DNA from: Brachionus rotundiformis
Lineage: Eukaryota; Rotifera; Eurotatoria; Ploima; Brachionidae
Direction: 5' to 3'
Length of the DNA: 64,000 bases
NCBI GenBank assembly: GCA_016802295.1
Contig: JAESIW010000118.1
Span: 133,727 to 197,726, forward strand
This document shows, in pieces, positions 12,151 through 24,181 of the stretch. The notes under the pieces were generated by a model. It was not told the origin of the DNA. It searched no databases and saw only the letters and a program-made list of their open reading frames with translations. Every line of letters starts with the position of its first letter. The stretch's first letter is position 1. A program made the translations under genes and the position numbers.

Positions 12151-12931
12151 GGCCAAAAAATCTCAATCTAACAAATAAGAAAACAATTTCAAACTTAGCT
12201 ATTTTTTTGAAAGCGAAGCTTTTAAATAATGATAATAGACCTATAAAACAACGATCAATTTAAATGATAAAGTTATCTTTGAATAAGATAATATTAAAAT
12301 TTAGTTTAATTTTAAAAAAGAAAATTATCAAGATGTCTTATGATTTACTCATTGCCAAAAACATAAAATTAGTTAGAAATAAAAAAATTTTTAAATTTCT
12401 TCTAAAGGTCGAGTTTATAACAGTTTTGTTTGAATTTTATTATGAAACTCTTAAACCTTTTTCATTTTGTTTAAGGTTATTAAAAAAATTCAAAACTGTA
12501 TTAATTCAAAGTGATTTAAATTCTCAAAATTTAAATTTCAACTTTTAGGATTTTTTTATGTTGACTTGATTTAACCAAAATGTGAAATTAACATTATCAA
12601 ACTTGGTTTATTCTTATTTTTTCAAAAATAAACTAAATGCGAAATTTATTTTAAAAATTAAAATGTAACTAATTTTAAAAATTCAAAATTTTTTCATACA
12701 TTATCAAATAATCTTTCAAGATTGAATTCTGAATGGTCAAAAAATATTCAATACTTTTAATATTATCTGTTTTGGAATCAAAATATGTCATTATTTATGA
12801 TATTGCTATTTTATGCATTAAAAAAATTTCCAAAGCATAAATGATTTTATTTTAATTATTTTTGTTGACCACTACATATATAAAGTCTATTTTATTTCTG
12901 TTATTTTTATTCAAAAAATTGTTGGTTATAG
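12151..12931. other. Intergenic spacer upstream of the peptide transporter
   Basis: AT-rich DNA with the transporter 5' flank. An open frame at 12264-12548 has Lys/Ile/Leu/Phe-dominated composition and no recognisable domain, so it is treated as chance. Confidence 0.5.
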
Positions 12932-13135
12932 TGTCTTAGGTGAACATTTTTTCACGTAATCGGTGAACAATTAATTCATTGGAGTTAGGTGAACAACGCT
13001 GGTCACCTATTACGTGAACAAAAAAATATTTAAGTTACCAAAATTAGATGAACAATAAAAATATTATTTGAACATAGTAAAAATGCGACTTAGTAAAAAT
13101 TAAATATAAGTAAATAAAACGGTTCACCTAAGACA
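12932..13135. mobile_element. 204-bp MITE-like element with nested inverted repeats
   Basis: The ends are perfect 14-bp inverted repeats: TGTCTTAGGTGAAC at 12932-12945 and its complement at 13122-13135. Inside, TTCACGTAATCGGTGAAC (about 12951-12968) is mirrored by GGTCACCTATTACGTGAA (about 13002-13019), and the GGTGAAC/TGAACA word recurs several times. There is no ORF. Short size, no coding capacity and terminal inverted repeats fit a non-autonomous DNA transposon. No clear target-site duplication was seen, so the true ends may differ by a few bases. Confidence 0.6.
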
Positions 13136-13451
13136 TGAGACCCATAAATTTAAAATAAAATAAACTTTTTTAAAATAACTAACTTCTTTTAGCTTAAACT
13201 CTTTTAACAATAATTTACATAATCCAAGACAAGTGAGAATTATCAAGAATCATTAATCATTGAGACAAGGAATGATAATTAATAATTAATTTAAAAAGAT
13301 ATAATTTTTGATTACTTTATAAAAATTTATTGTTATTGTAAGAATAACTAGATTTTAAAATTCAGCATTATTTAAAAAATCATATCATAAAATAATTTTT
13401 TATTGTTCTAATATCTAACAATAAAATTATATACAAAAAGCTGCAACTTAT

Positions 13452-14863
13452 TTAATACTGAGATAACTTCTCAAATATGTTTTTAGCAGTCAAGCGATCA
13501 TCTAGTATTTCATTCGACATATTTTTAAGAACTATTTCGATATTTTTCGTAAAATTGCTAGACCATTTATAGCTCAGCCTTGAACAAGTATGAGAAAATG
13601 TGATTGTTAATCGATTTAGAAATGTATATGCAAAAACAGCTATAAAGTTATGATCAAACTGTTTCTCATAAGTTGTGTTAAAAAAATTTAAATTCTTAAA
13701 TTTAATATTTTTAAGCATGTCTTCTTGAAATGATATCTTGCCAATAGATGACTGATTCACGACTGTTCCTTCATAGTCTGTTTCAAGTCCATTGTTTAAT
13801 TTAAGCCAAAACTTGAGGCCGTCCTTATTTTTTTTCATTTCGTGTACTTTTTTTGTTCCTTGTCTTGCAATCGACCATAAATTATCATCATCATCAAATT
13901 CTCCGTACCAATACAACATGCTAACAGCGAGCATCAAGTCTTCATTTGAAGCTTCATGATCCAAACTGTAACGCATATTTATTGCTGTACCATTCAATAC
14001 CTTGTATCTGCATTCGTCTGCATTTCTTGATTCATTTATTAATGAAAGCATCACGGCCGTAGACAGTACTCCTTGGATAGTTGTTTTGTTTATTCTGCAT
14101 TTTAAACACAAATTTTTTGTTTCGTCATCACTTAGCCGAAAACTAAGACAAAAACGGCTGTATTCATTTAAAGGTTTTTCAACGGGTAAATTCAATTCTT
14201 TAACATAATTTTGGAAATTGTCACCAAGGCTAGGTTCAGATACAATTTGGTTTAAATTGACACATGAATAGTCAGCACTCTTGAATGGGTCGTAAAATAT
14301 TCTAGGCTTTATTTCAAATAAACTTTCATCTGCTCCACTTAATAATCTATCGAAAAAGTAAAACAAATCTTTGAACACTGCACATGCTCCTATACCATCA
14401 CAGCCTATTAAAATGCATTTTACATTTTACTGTTTTGAATTTTATTTTTAAACTTACAAGCATGGTTTATTGATATAAAAAGTTGGAAATTTTTGTTTTG
14501 AAATGAATAAAGCTTTGCATGAAAAACAGTTTTCTCTAAATTAATCGATAACGAGCCGAATTTGTTGAATCGTTCTTGAGTTTTTTCTTCACATAAAGCA
14601 CTTTTGTGTGGTAATTCTGCAAAATCCATATAAACCATGTCAAATTCTTTGCTATTTTGTTCCAGTATTAATTTTCCATTAGAGGAGAATTTCATCCTTA
14701 AATAGGGATACTTCAATTTGCACAAAATAAAGCTGTCCTTAAGACATTTTTGAATTTTATTCGGTTCTAGATAAATATTCAGGTCAAATTCTATAAAGCA
14801 ATTCATGCTCTCATAGTACTCGAGCATTTCGAATTTGTTCAAATATTTTCCCTTTATAATCAT
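13452..14863 (-). CDS. HxxxD acyltransferase (condensation/alcohol acetyltransferase-like)
   Basis: Two exons (14863-14458 and 14404-13452, 53-nt intron) give 452 aa. The splice restores the motif HACCDGIG (His134, Asp138, Gly139), the HxxxDG active site of CoA-dependent acyltransferases and NRPS condensation domains. The N-terminal part (LNKFEMLEYYESMNCFIEF, then CKLKYPYLRMKF) has the spacing of the first subdomain of alcohol acetyltransferase/PapA-type enzymes. The C-terminal half has a floor-loop-like NQSSIGKISF segment and no DFGWG motif, unlike plant BAHD enzymes. There is no signal peptide or TM segment, so it is probably cytosolic. The length suits a free-standing single-domain enzyme. 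The substrate is unknown. Such enzymes are common in bacteria and fungi and patchy in animals, so a transferred origin is possible. The intron shows it is now a eukaryotic gene. Confidence 0.72.
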
Positions 14864-15824
14864 TTTAATTTTTAGCTGCTACAAAGAAAAATCGGTTCTC
14901 TATAAGTAGTCATTTTCAGATAGCACGGTTCCTGTAGAAAATAATTTAGATTGGTACAAAATTCGAATGATTTTTCGAGAAAATTTAATATTTATTAACT
15001 AAAAATAGGTTTTTAAGTAGGATGGTACGATCACAATACCAAGGAACTAGGCTTCGCAATCAAAACAGGTATAAAAAGATGGAGTTTATTTACTTTTTTT
15101 AAAGACTAAAAATATAATTTTTATTTTAATTTATTTGGTACTATGTTGTGACATTAGTTTTAAAAACTAATTTCTCTTACCTGTAAATCATGAAGGGAAC
15201 ATTTAGAAAAAAATTTTTGTTTTATATTTTTATTAACTTGGTTTTACAAAAATTTACTTTTGTGTCGAGCAGTACCATTCGGTTAAAATGAATAATAGAA
15301 ATAATTTAACTAAAAATCTTTTTTAGGTAAAAATAATATCTTACTTAATACAAAGATAGTGCATTTTTTAGCAAACAAGAATAAAGTAAAATTGCTTGAT
15401 TAAAAAAACAATTATATTAATATAGCACAACTAAAAATAGTCTTTCTTAATTAATTTGTTATCAAACCATAGATTGAAATTTAAATGAATGAAATATTTT
15501 ATCCTATAAATATCAATTGATTCCCGATTTTAAATAAAGAATGTGATATTACATTATTATTAAAAAATTTATTCAAATCAAGTATTAAAGGAATTTATTT
15601 TTGTTTTTTTTTGAAAAAAATTAAATAAATAAATTTATAAATAAAGGAATTTTAAAAAAAAAGAAATTTTTTTCTCATTCTCTTGCATCAAAAATTCATA
15701 CCTTCAATTTTAGGGATAAAAATTTAAATTATGTGGCAAATTAAAAAAAGTTCCTAAATTTTTAAATAAAATACATGACTATTTCCGTTTGTAAGAAAAG
15801 GATATGATTATGACTAAACAGATT
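14864..15824. other. Intergenic spacer, acyltransferase-dynamin A
   Basis: AT-rich DNA with the acyltransferase 5' flank and the dynamin A 3' UTR. No ORF, RNA gene or clear repeat was recognised. Confidence 0.5.
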
Positions 15825-18800
15825 TTAATTCGGATATTGAGAAGTAGGGCGTTTTGGTATAGCTGGTGGTTGCTGTCCTAATCTCCTTCAAATAAAATAC
15901 ATCATCAATTTTTGAGTTTAATTAATTTTATTAATCAATAACTTACTGAGGAATTAGAGGGTTTGATAATGTTACTGGAGCATTTGGTACAGAGGCAGGT
16001 CTATTGGGTGGTGCCACGCCAGCTGAGTTGTCTGTTTTATTTAATTTTAAATTACCAAAGTTATTCATTACTGAAGCAGCAGTTGATAAAGTAGACATAA
16101 TATTACTTGGATTTATATTAAAATTAAAGCCAACATTAGATTGGTTATGACTAGGAGGAGTAGGCTGTGATGGTTGATAAGCCGGAGCCGAGGTCGGCGC
16201 TGGCGGAGCAGGTCGAGAATTCGGGGCTTGAGGAGCTTGTCTTGGAATTTTAGGACTTGCTGGTCTTTGATTGTAGCTAGGAGCCGGAAGCGAAGACTCA
16301 TAATGTCTTACAGGCGGAGGGATAGATTCTGATATTGTATCTCTTGATACATCAGCAATAATTTTAAGCGCTTCTTTTGTTGAATTGTACAAACGAAGGG
16401 TTTCTTCTCTTTTGATTGCCTCATCAGCACTTTCTTCCATCAGAGAGCTTGTATCTCCGAAAGAATAAATTTGGGCAATAATATCATTTTTAACAAATTC
16501 TGTCACCTTAATAATACTATTAATTATTTTTATTCTAATTTTTATATTTTCTTACATTGTTGATTATCAAATGCATTATAATTTTCGGAACTATATCACG
16601 TGTTGTTTTGTTGATAATTTTCATATACGAATCGACCAAGTTGCGAATCGTTTCAACTTGTCTTTCCAATAAAGGATCAATAGAACTTATCTCATCTTTC
16701 TTTAAAAAAACGATTTGTTAAATTAATTAATAACTTTATATTTTAAATAATCTCTTAGATCAAATAAATTATTAGAGTTTTAATTTAATTCATAATTTAG
16801 AAATTAAAAAAAATTATTTACATTTTCTTCAACTTCAACTTTTTGCTTTTCTGGATATACTCCTGCTCGTAAAAATGATGCTTTCCATGAATCCATATCT
16901 TCTAAAGTGTCACATGAAAGCTCTAACTGTTTATAGTCCTTATACACATTTCTAAAATCCGTATTGAAAAGTGCAAATGAGTGACGCTTAGAAAACAAGC
17001 CGGACTCAATATCGCGAATTTTAAGTGCATCCAATGGTAGCATATACTTTTTATCTTTTTCCTCTTCATCTTTAAACCAAGAAAGCGTTTCGGTAGTTAG
17101 TACAAACCAAAAATCTTTTGAACCTCCTTTCATTATACTTACACCGCTGTGTAAACCCATGTATCCTTTGCGAATAACCTGGTTGCCAACTTTACGTTGA
17201 TTTTCTGTTTTATTATTAGGTTGAGCACTTTAAATTTCAAAATGTTTGATCAAAACACAAATAATAAGTTTAATTCTTACTTAGCAAAACCAATAAAATC
17301 TTCATGATTCGTATTTATGTAAGATAATTGAATATTAGTGTAAATACAAAGTTGGTCCTTACACGTTTGTTCTTTTTCTCTCATATGTGAATTCAGGATA
17401 CGCTCAGTTTCTTCTCTTAAAAGTGGATAACGAGCCATCTTAAAAAAATTATTTTAATTTTAAGTTTAAAAAAAAAGAGCTTTAATGGAAAATATTCGAT
17501 TTTTAAAGAGCATTTTTTAGCCTTACTTCTTTATTCTATTATTATTTTAGAAAGAAAAAATATGAATTTTTTATAAAGATAAAGTAAATTACTTTTTCTG
17601 TTATTTTATGAACAACACTTGTTAATTCAGTAATTACCAAGTCAACACACTTTAATGAGGGCTCGGTTAATTTAGCCACTTGTCTCTTAACGATTGCTTC
17701 AAATGCAATGTCTGGAGTAAATAAACCACTACGAATACCATGTGTATTTTTAATTGCATAAGTAATTTCTTTTCGTAACTCTTTTTCATCAGACTCAATT
17801 TTTACCAATTCAAAAGGAAATCTTTCGTTAAAGATCCGATTTATTTTGGCACCACCGGAGAGCTCTTTGGTATTTACCTCGGTAGAATCGGCTCCGGTGA
17901 TTGCTTTTTCGAAATCCTTGCTTATTTCTTGCAAAATTGTTAACAAAGCTTTTGTTTTTTTACCTGGATCGTCAGGACTAAAATTTTTATACTCTGCAAC
18001 CTCTTTTTCTAAACTCAATAACTGAGATTGTAACTTGTTTCTTAGTGCTGGTAGAGTGTCTCTGATGTGATTAGTTAATTGCTGATTTAAAGTCTTTTGT
18101 AAATATGGAGTACCCAATCGATCAGCCATGTGCCTATAACCTGGATGAGCAAGAAAAAATTGTCTTTCGGCCCCAAGAGCTTGCTTGATATCTTTACGAC
18201 CATCAATATCTTTTTGTGATCTGTTTACCACACCAATATAGCCTCTTCTTAGAGGCAAAAGTCTGTTTTCTAAGATATCTCTGGCATCGGTTCCTTCATC
18301 CATCAAATCAAGTTTTGTTATCACACCAATTGTACGCATTCCTGACGGATCGACTTCTCTTGCAAGTTTTAGAGCGTCCGAATTGGCCAAATCAGAGTTG
18401 GCTGGAGTAACAGCAAGTATAAGACAATTTTCCTTGGAAATAAAATCTAGGATCATGTTTCTGATTTGTATTTCAATGTCAGCTGGTTGGTCTCCGACAG
18501 GCACTTTGGTGATACCTGGCAAATCAACCAAAGTCAAGTTTAATACATGAGGTGAATAGACTCGAAGATTAATGGGTATATTTGAAATTCCTTTGTTAGA
18601 ACCGGTCAAGCGGTCTGTTTCGTCCTCGATTTCTTTTCTCACTTGATCAAAGTCGACAAATTTTTTACCTTTGGCGTGCAAGAATTCGGCATATTCAGCA
18701 TTTTTGCTATAGAGTAATTGGAGAATAAGAGGACGACGTGTGACAATGCCTGATCCTCTTGGCAAAAAGTCTTTGCCAACAAAATTTTCAAGAACAGAAG

Positions 18801-18936
18801 ATTTGCCCGCCGATTGCGAGCCTACAACCGCTATCTGAGGCAAATCAATTTGTATACTTGTCCCCAATGATGCAAAAGAATCTTGAAGTAAGTTGACTAT
18901 CGGAATCAACCGTTCCATACCAGAGTTTCCAGACAT
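15825..18936 (-). CDS. Dynamin (copy A)
   Basis: Large GTPase that constricts and cuts the necks of endocytic vesicles. Six exons (18936-17593, 17438-17281, 17227-16822, 16699-16556, 16506-15947, 15885-15825) join in phase to 890 aa, the size of classical dynamin. Domain order: GTPase with P-loop GSQSAGKSS (38-46), switch I TRRP, DLPG (about 136) and TKLD (about 205); middle domain; PH domain from KGYMGLHSG to SWKASFLRAGVYPE; GED with MEESADEA and EALKII; and a Pro/Ser-rich tail. The last exon contributes GQQPPAIPKRP, a likely SH3 ligand matching the tail of copy B. The tail is only moderately proline-rich. It is a tandem neighbour of copy B at 19791-24181 on the same strand and shares an almost identical GTPase-coding segment with it. 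Confidence 0.95.
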
Positions 18937-19790
18937 TTTTTAAACGGTCAATTGTTTATAATTATTTAAAAATTTTAAAATCTAAATAGTAGAATCATTG
19001 AAATTAGTAAAAGGATTACTTTTTTATGATGTAGCAAATCTAAGTTTTTTTAAGATAGGAAAAAGCTAAAAAAAATTAATATCTGGTTATTATTGTTATG
19101 AAGAATATTATTTAATGATAAATTTTTTATCATCTTTATTTTAATTTTCATAGCATGTGACTTTAACAATCTTTTTTGACATTCCATTTTAGTTTGATTT
19201 TATCTTGATATTCATTATCATTTTTCTTTTCTTGTTTAAGATTTTTTCATTTTAACAACAATAAGCATATAAGTTAGATAGTTCTTTCATAAAAATGAAC
19301 TTTTTTTTGATCATTTTTTTATCAATGTTTTTTTATTTTTTATATTTTTTCGAGGACATTTAATTTTATTCTCTAAAATGTTTTAAAAATTAAATTGCCT
19401 TTTGATATTATATTTTGTAACCAAAAATTGGCATAAATCACTAGAAATTAAGAATTTTAAGTTTCATCAATTGTGATTACCCATTAACTGAATAGTAATA
19501 TCTCAAATCTAAATATATATAAATAATTTATTTTGATATTTTTTGAAATTTATCAACGCAATTAAATTTTAAAAGAAACTGACGAATTGACTTATTTCTA
19601 TTTTTTGTAAGCCATTATAATTATATTTCTTTTTGAAATACTGACCGATAAACCAAAGCTGGACTATTTAGGTCAACAAATAACAAACGCAACATAAAGC
19701 AAAATATAATTATTTATTTTAAAAATTTTTACAAACAACAAATTATTTTTAAATTTTAAAAGTATCTAATTTTATTGATTGATCAATTAT
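18937..19790. other. Spacer between the two dynamin genes
   Basis: AT-rich DNA holding the promoter side of dynamin A and the 3' UTR of dynamin B. Right upstream of the start codon it shares no visible similarity with the copy B upstream region. No other feature was seen. Confidence 0.55.
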
Positions 19791-22700
19791 CTATTGGTAT
19801 TGTTGCGATGGACGTTTCGGAATAGCTGGTGGCGTTTGGCCTATTTTCCTGTTATCAAAAGATATAATAAAATATTTAAATAGGTGAATATAAATAAAAA
19901 GCTGTGTTAAAAGTTAGTAAAGCAAACAAGTTAAATAATCCAGCTCAGGTAGTTATTAAAAAAGCTAAAGCTCAAATGTACACACTTTATAGGCAAAGAA
20001 GGCTTACTAAAAACAAGCATACGATCAAAAAATATCTATATCTAAGATAATGAAAATTCTTACTGCGGTATTAAAGGCACGTTGGACACATTAAAAAAGG
20101 GTCTGACATTTGATCCATTTAATTGAGGAGTTGATCTGGAATTAACTGAGTTTTGTTGATTAGGCATAGGAGCTGGCCGATTAGGTGGAGTTCGACCATT
20201 TTGATTAAAAGTATTATTAATTTGCGAATTTAAAGATGTATTTGATTGATTTAAAGATAAATTTTGAAAAGAAGAACTGGTCGAGGTTTGACCATAAGAA
20301 AGTGTTGATCTATTTGGAATACTAAAAAAGATTAGTTTTAGACAAAAATTTCGTCGTAAGCTTACTTGTTGTAAAAATTCATAGTTTGGGGAAGCTGTTC
20401 GGAAACTGTGTTACGAGAGATATCTTCGATTATTTTCAAAGCTTCCTTTGTAGAATTGTAAATTCGCAGTATTTCATCACGTTTTGAAGCCTCTTCAAAA
20501 CTTTCTTCCATCAAAGTATTTTGATCTGCTGATGAATAAATTTGAGCGATTATTTCATTTTTGAAAAATTCTCTAAGCTAAAATAATTTATTAATCAAAC
20601 TATCTATAGAATATTAATTAAGATTTTTAAAAATATCTACACTTTCAATCAAAGTTATTTTTAACTGATTAATTGAATTTTAATTTTGTTAATAAGACTT
20701 TAATTTTAGAAAATAAATTTCAGATAATTAGAAAAAATATTAACTTTTATTCTATAAAACCTGTTAGTTAATAAATTTAACTAAAAAAAAAAATTTGAAT
20801 ATAAAAATTTTTTCGACATGACATTGATTTAAATAAATCTTCCTTAAATGTCCATATTTAATTATTATAATGCAGTTTTGCTTAAATCATTTCAAACTTT
20901 AATGATTGAATTTTTTTATTTTAAATTTTTTTAGAGTTGGTAAACTTTTTACTTGAATATATATGAAGATTTAATAAGTAAACAAAAAAAAATATTTGAA
21001 ATTTATTTTCTGAAAATAAAAATGAATATTTTTTTATTTTAAGAACTTATTACCGTTTTATCCCTTCACAGAAAAATTTATAACATTTTTTGATCACGTA
21101 TTCAAATTGAATGAAATTTCACTATTCTTGGATGATTAGACGAATTCGATCAAGAATCAAATCAAGGAAATAAAATAAATTTTAGACATTTAAAAAAAGG
21201 CTTGTTAAAAATTACATAGGAACAAAGGTAATAAGTATTTCTTTAATAGGCAAATTAATTTTAACTAAAAATTTGTTTTATATATGTTTTCGTTTAGAAT
21301 CTGATTATTTATAAAATCCTTTGTGTGTAATACAGAAGGACTATGAACGATGAGTTTAAATAAAAATGAAGAAACCTTTGGATTAATGAAAAGTAAAGTA
21401 GCCAGAATTTAGCTGGCTTGTTTAAACAATCAGGGTTTTTATTAGACAGTAATATAATTTTTCATTTTTAGATATGAAAAAGATCTCTTTATTTCAGATA
21501 CAAACTCATCACACCATCAGCTAATCCGGCATATTTAAAACATAATTGAAAGTAACACTAAATTTAAATTTTTCAAATTTCTTAATTTATATAATAATAA
21601 TTTAATTAATCAGATTTATTGATGAAAAATTATTATATTGAAATAGATTTAAAATAATCTTTTTCCTATTAAAGTAATAATAGTTTTAAATATGATAATA
21701 ATATAGTTAATAAGTATAAAAAATAAATTAAAAATAAGCAAGTTTCAAAGGTTTTATATAATTTCTATTAAATGTGTTCCAAAGAAAAATTAATCCTTAA
21801 ACTTTACAAATATAATTTTGAGTTTATTTATATTTTTCTTATTTAGGTTACTTTTAGTATATTTGGTTAACATTAGTTTGTTGAGAATTTTATATTTTTT
21901 AAAGAAAATAACAAATGCGTTATCTTTAATAAAGGTTCATAAAAATAGTCGTTGAATAGCAAACTTACATTATTTATCATCAAGAACATTATGAGTTTAG
22001 GTATCATATCTCTTGTGGTCTTGTTCACAATTTTCATATATGAATCGACCAAATTACGAATGGTCTCAACTTCACGTTCAAGTTGTGGATCTAGAGGAGC
22101 CATTTCATTCTAAAAATATTGTTTAAAAAAAATCTAAATAAACATTTTATTAAATTTAAAACATGATCATCTGATTTAGTAGTATTTTCTTTTTCTGGAT
22201 AAACTCCAGCACGTAAAAAAGAAGCTTTCCAAGAGTCAACATCTTCTAATGAGTCGCATGATAGCTCGAGAAGTTTAAAATCTTTATAGACATTTCTTCC
22301 ATCAGTGCTAATTAAAGCGAAAGGATGGCGACGAGAAAACAGTCCAGATTCCAGATCACGAATTTTAAGGCCGTCAAGAGGAAGCATATATTTTTTATCC
22401 GTTTCAGTCTCGTCTTTAAACCAAGACAAAGTCTCTGTCGTCAAAACAAACCAGTAATCACGCGTTCCTCTAATTTTACTTCCTCCACTATGAAGTCCCA
22501 AATAGCCTTTACGTATTACTTCATTTCCTACCTTTCGCTTAGATTCACTGGTAGCTTTTTGTGATGCACTTTAAATATAAATTAGTTATTAGATTTAAAT
22601 CTTAATGCTCTATTTTACTTGGCAAAGCCAATAAAATCCTCATGATGTGTATTGATATAAGACAATTGAGTATCGATGTACATCGATAAGTTATCTTTGC

Positions 22701-24181
22701 ATACTTGCTCTCTGCTTTTTAAATGTAGGCTTACAATTCGCTCAATTTCTTCACGTAGACGGGGATATTTGCTCAAATTTTCAGTTATTTTGTTCACAAT
22801 ACGAATTAGTTCAATGATCACCAAATCAACACATTTTATGCTTGGAACCATTAAAAGCTTAATTTGATCTTTAACAGTTAGCTCAAAAGCTTGATCAGGA
22901 GTAAAGAGCCCACCTCTAAAAAATTAAAACTCTAATCTTAAAATTATACTTATTCTAATTTAAAAAATGTTCTTACTTTACACCGCGAATATTCATGATA
23001 ATAATTTTTATTTTCTGTCTTAATTGTTTTTCATCTGACTCAATTTTTACCAATTCAAAAGGAAATCTTTCGTTAAAAATCCGATTTATTTTGGCACCAC
23101 CGGATAGCTCTTTGGTACTAACTTCGCTAGAACTAGAGCCGAGAATATGCTTGTCAAAATCCCCTGAAAGATTTTGTAATGAATTCAAGAGGACTTTAGT
23201 TTTTTTACTGGGATCATCAGTTCCAAAATTTTTATACTCAGCAACTTCTTTCTCTAAACTCAATAACTGAGATTGTAACTTGTTTCTTAGTGCTGGTAGA
23301 GTGTCTCTGATGTGATTAGTTAATTGCTGATTTAAAGTCTTTTGTAAATATGGAGTACCCAATCGATCAGCCATGTGCCTATAACCTGGATGAGCAAGAA
23401 AAAATTGTCTCTCAGCAACCAATGCTTGCTTGATATCTTTTCGGCCATTAATATCCTTTTGTGATCTGTTTACCACACCAATATAGCCTCTTCTTAGAGG
23501 CAAAAGTCTATTTTCTAAGATATCTCTGGCATCGGTTCCTTCGTCCATCAAATCAAGTTTTGTTATCACACCAATTGTACGCATTCCTGACGGATCGACT
23601 TCTCTTGCAAGTTTTAGAGCGTCCGAATTGGCCAAATCAGAGTTGGCTGGAGTAACAGCAAGTATAAGACAATTTTCCTTGGAAATAAAATCTAGGATCA
23701 TGTTTCTGATTTGTATTTCAATGTCAGCTGGTTGGTCTCCGACAGGCACTTTGGTGATACCTGGCAAATCAACCAAAGTCAAGTTTAATACATGAGGTGA
23801 ATAGACTCGAAGATTAATGGGTATATTTGAAATTCCTTTGTTAGAACCGGTCAAGCGGTCTGTTTCGTCCTCGATTTCTTTTCTCACTTGATCAAAGTCG
23901 ACAAATTTTTTTCCTTTGGCGTGCAAGAATTCGGCATATTCAGCATTTTTGCTATAGAGTAATTGGAGAATAAGAGGACGACGTGTGACAATGCCTGATC
24001 CTCTTGGCAAAAAGTCTTTGCCAACAAAATTTTCAAGAACAGAAGATTTGCCCGCCGATTGCGAGCCTACAACCGCTATCTGAGGCAAATCAATTTGTAT
24101 ACTTGTCCCCAATGATGCAAAAGAATCTTGAAGTAAGTTGACTATCGGAATCAACCGTTCCATACCAGCATTCCCAGACAT
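19791..24181 (-). CDS. Dynamin (copy B, tandem paralogue)
   Basis: Second full dynamin. Seven exons (24181-22977, 22915-22619, 22568-22163, 22109-21969, 20577-20366, 20321-20064, 19848-19791) give about 858 aa. All parts are present: GTPase motifs identical to copy A, middle domain, PH domain (KGYLGLHSGG to FLRAGVYPEKE), GED (MEESFEEA, EALKIIEDI) and a tail that is Asn/Gln/Ser-rich rather than proline-rich, closing with GQTPPAIPKRP. The donor of intron 3 is a weak GTTTTA. Intron 4 (21968-20578) is about 1.4 kb, against about 49 nt in copy A. Intron positions differ from copy A: copy B has an intron after residue 401 that A lacks, and lacks the one A has after residue 448. No stop or frameshift was seen, so it looks functional. 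Confidence 0.93.
20578..21968. other. Enlarged intron of dynamin copy B
   Basis: An intron of about 1.4 kb in a gene whose other introns are about 50-220 nt. It has no ORF of note and no clear transposon ends. It may hold an old insertion or regulatory sequence, but nothing specific was recognised. Confidence 0.5.

Noticed and set aside
12264..12548. 94-codon ORF upstream of the peptide transporter
   Set aside because: Composition (Lys, Ile, Leu, Phe, Asn) is what AT-rich random DNA gives; no domain, no splice context.
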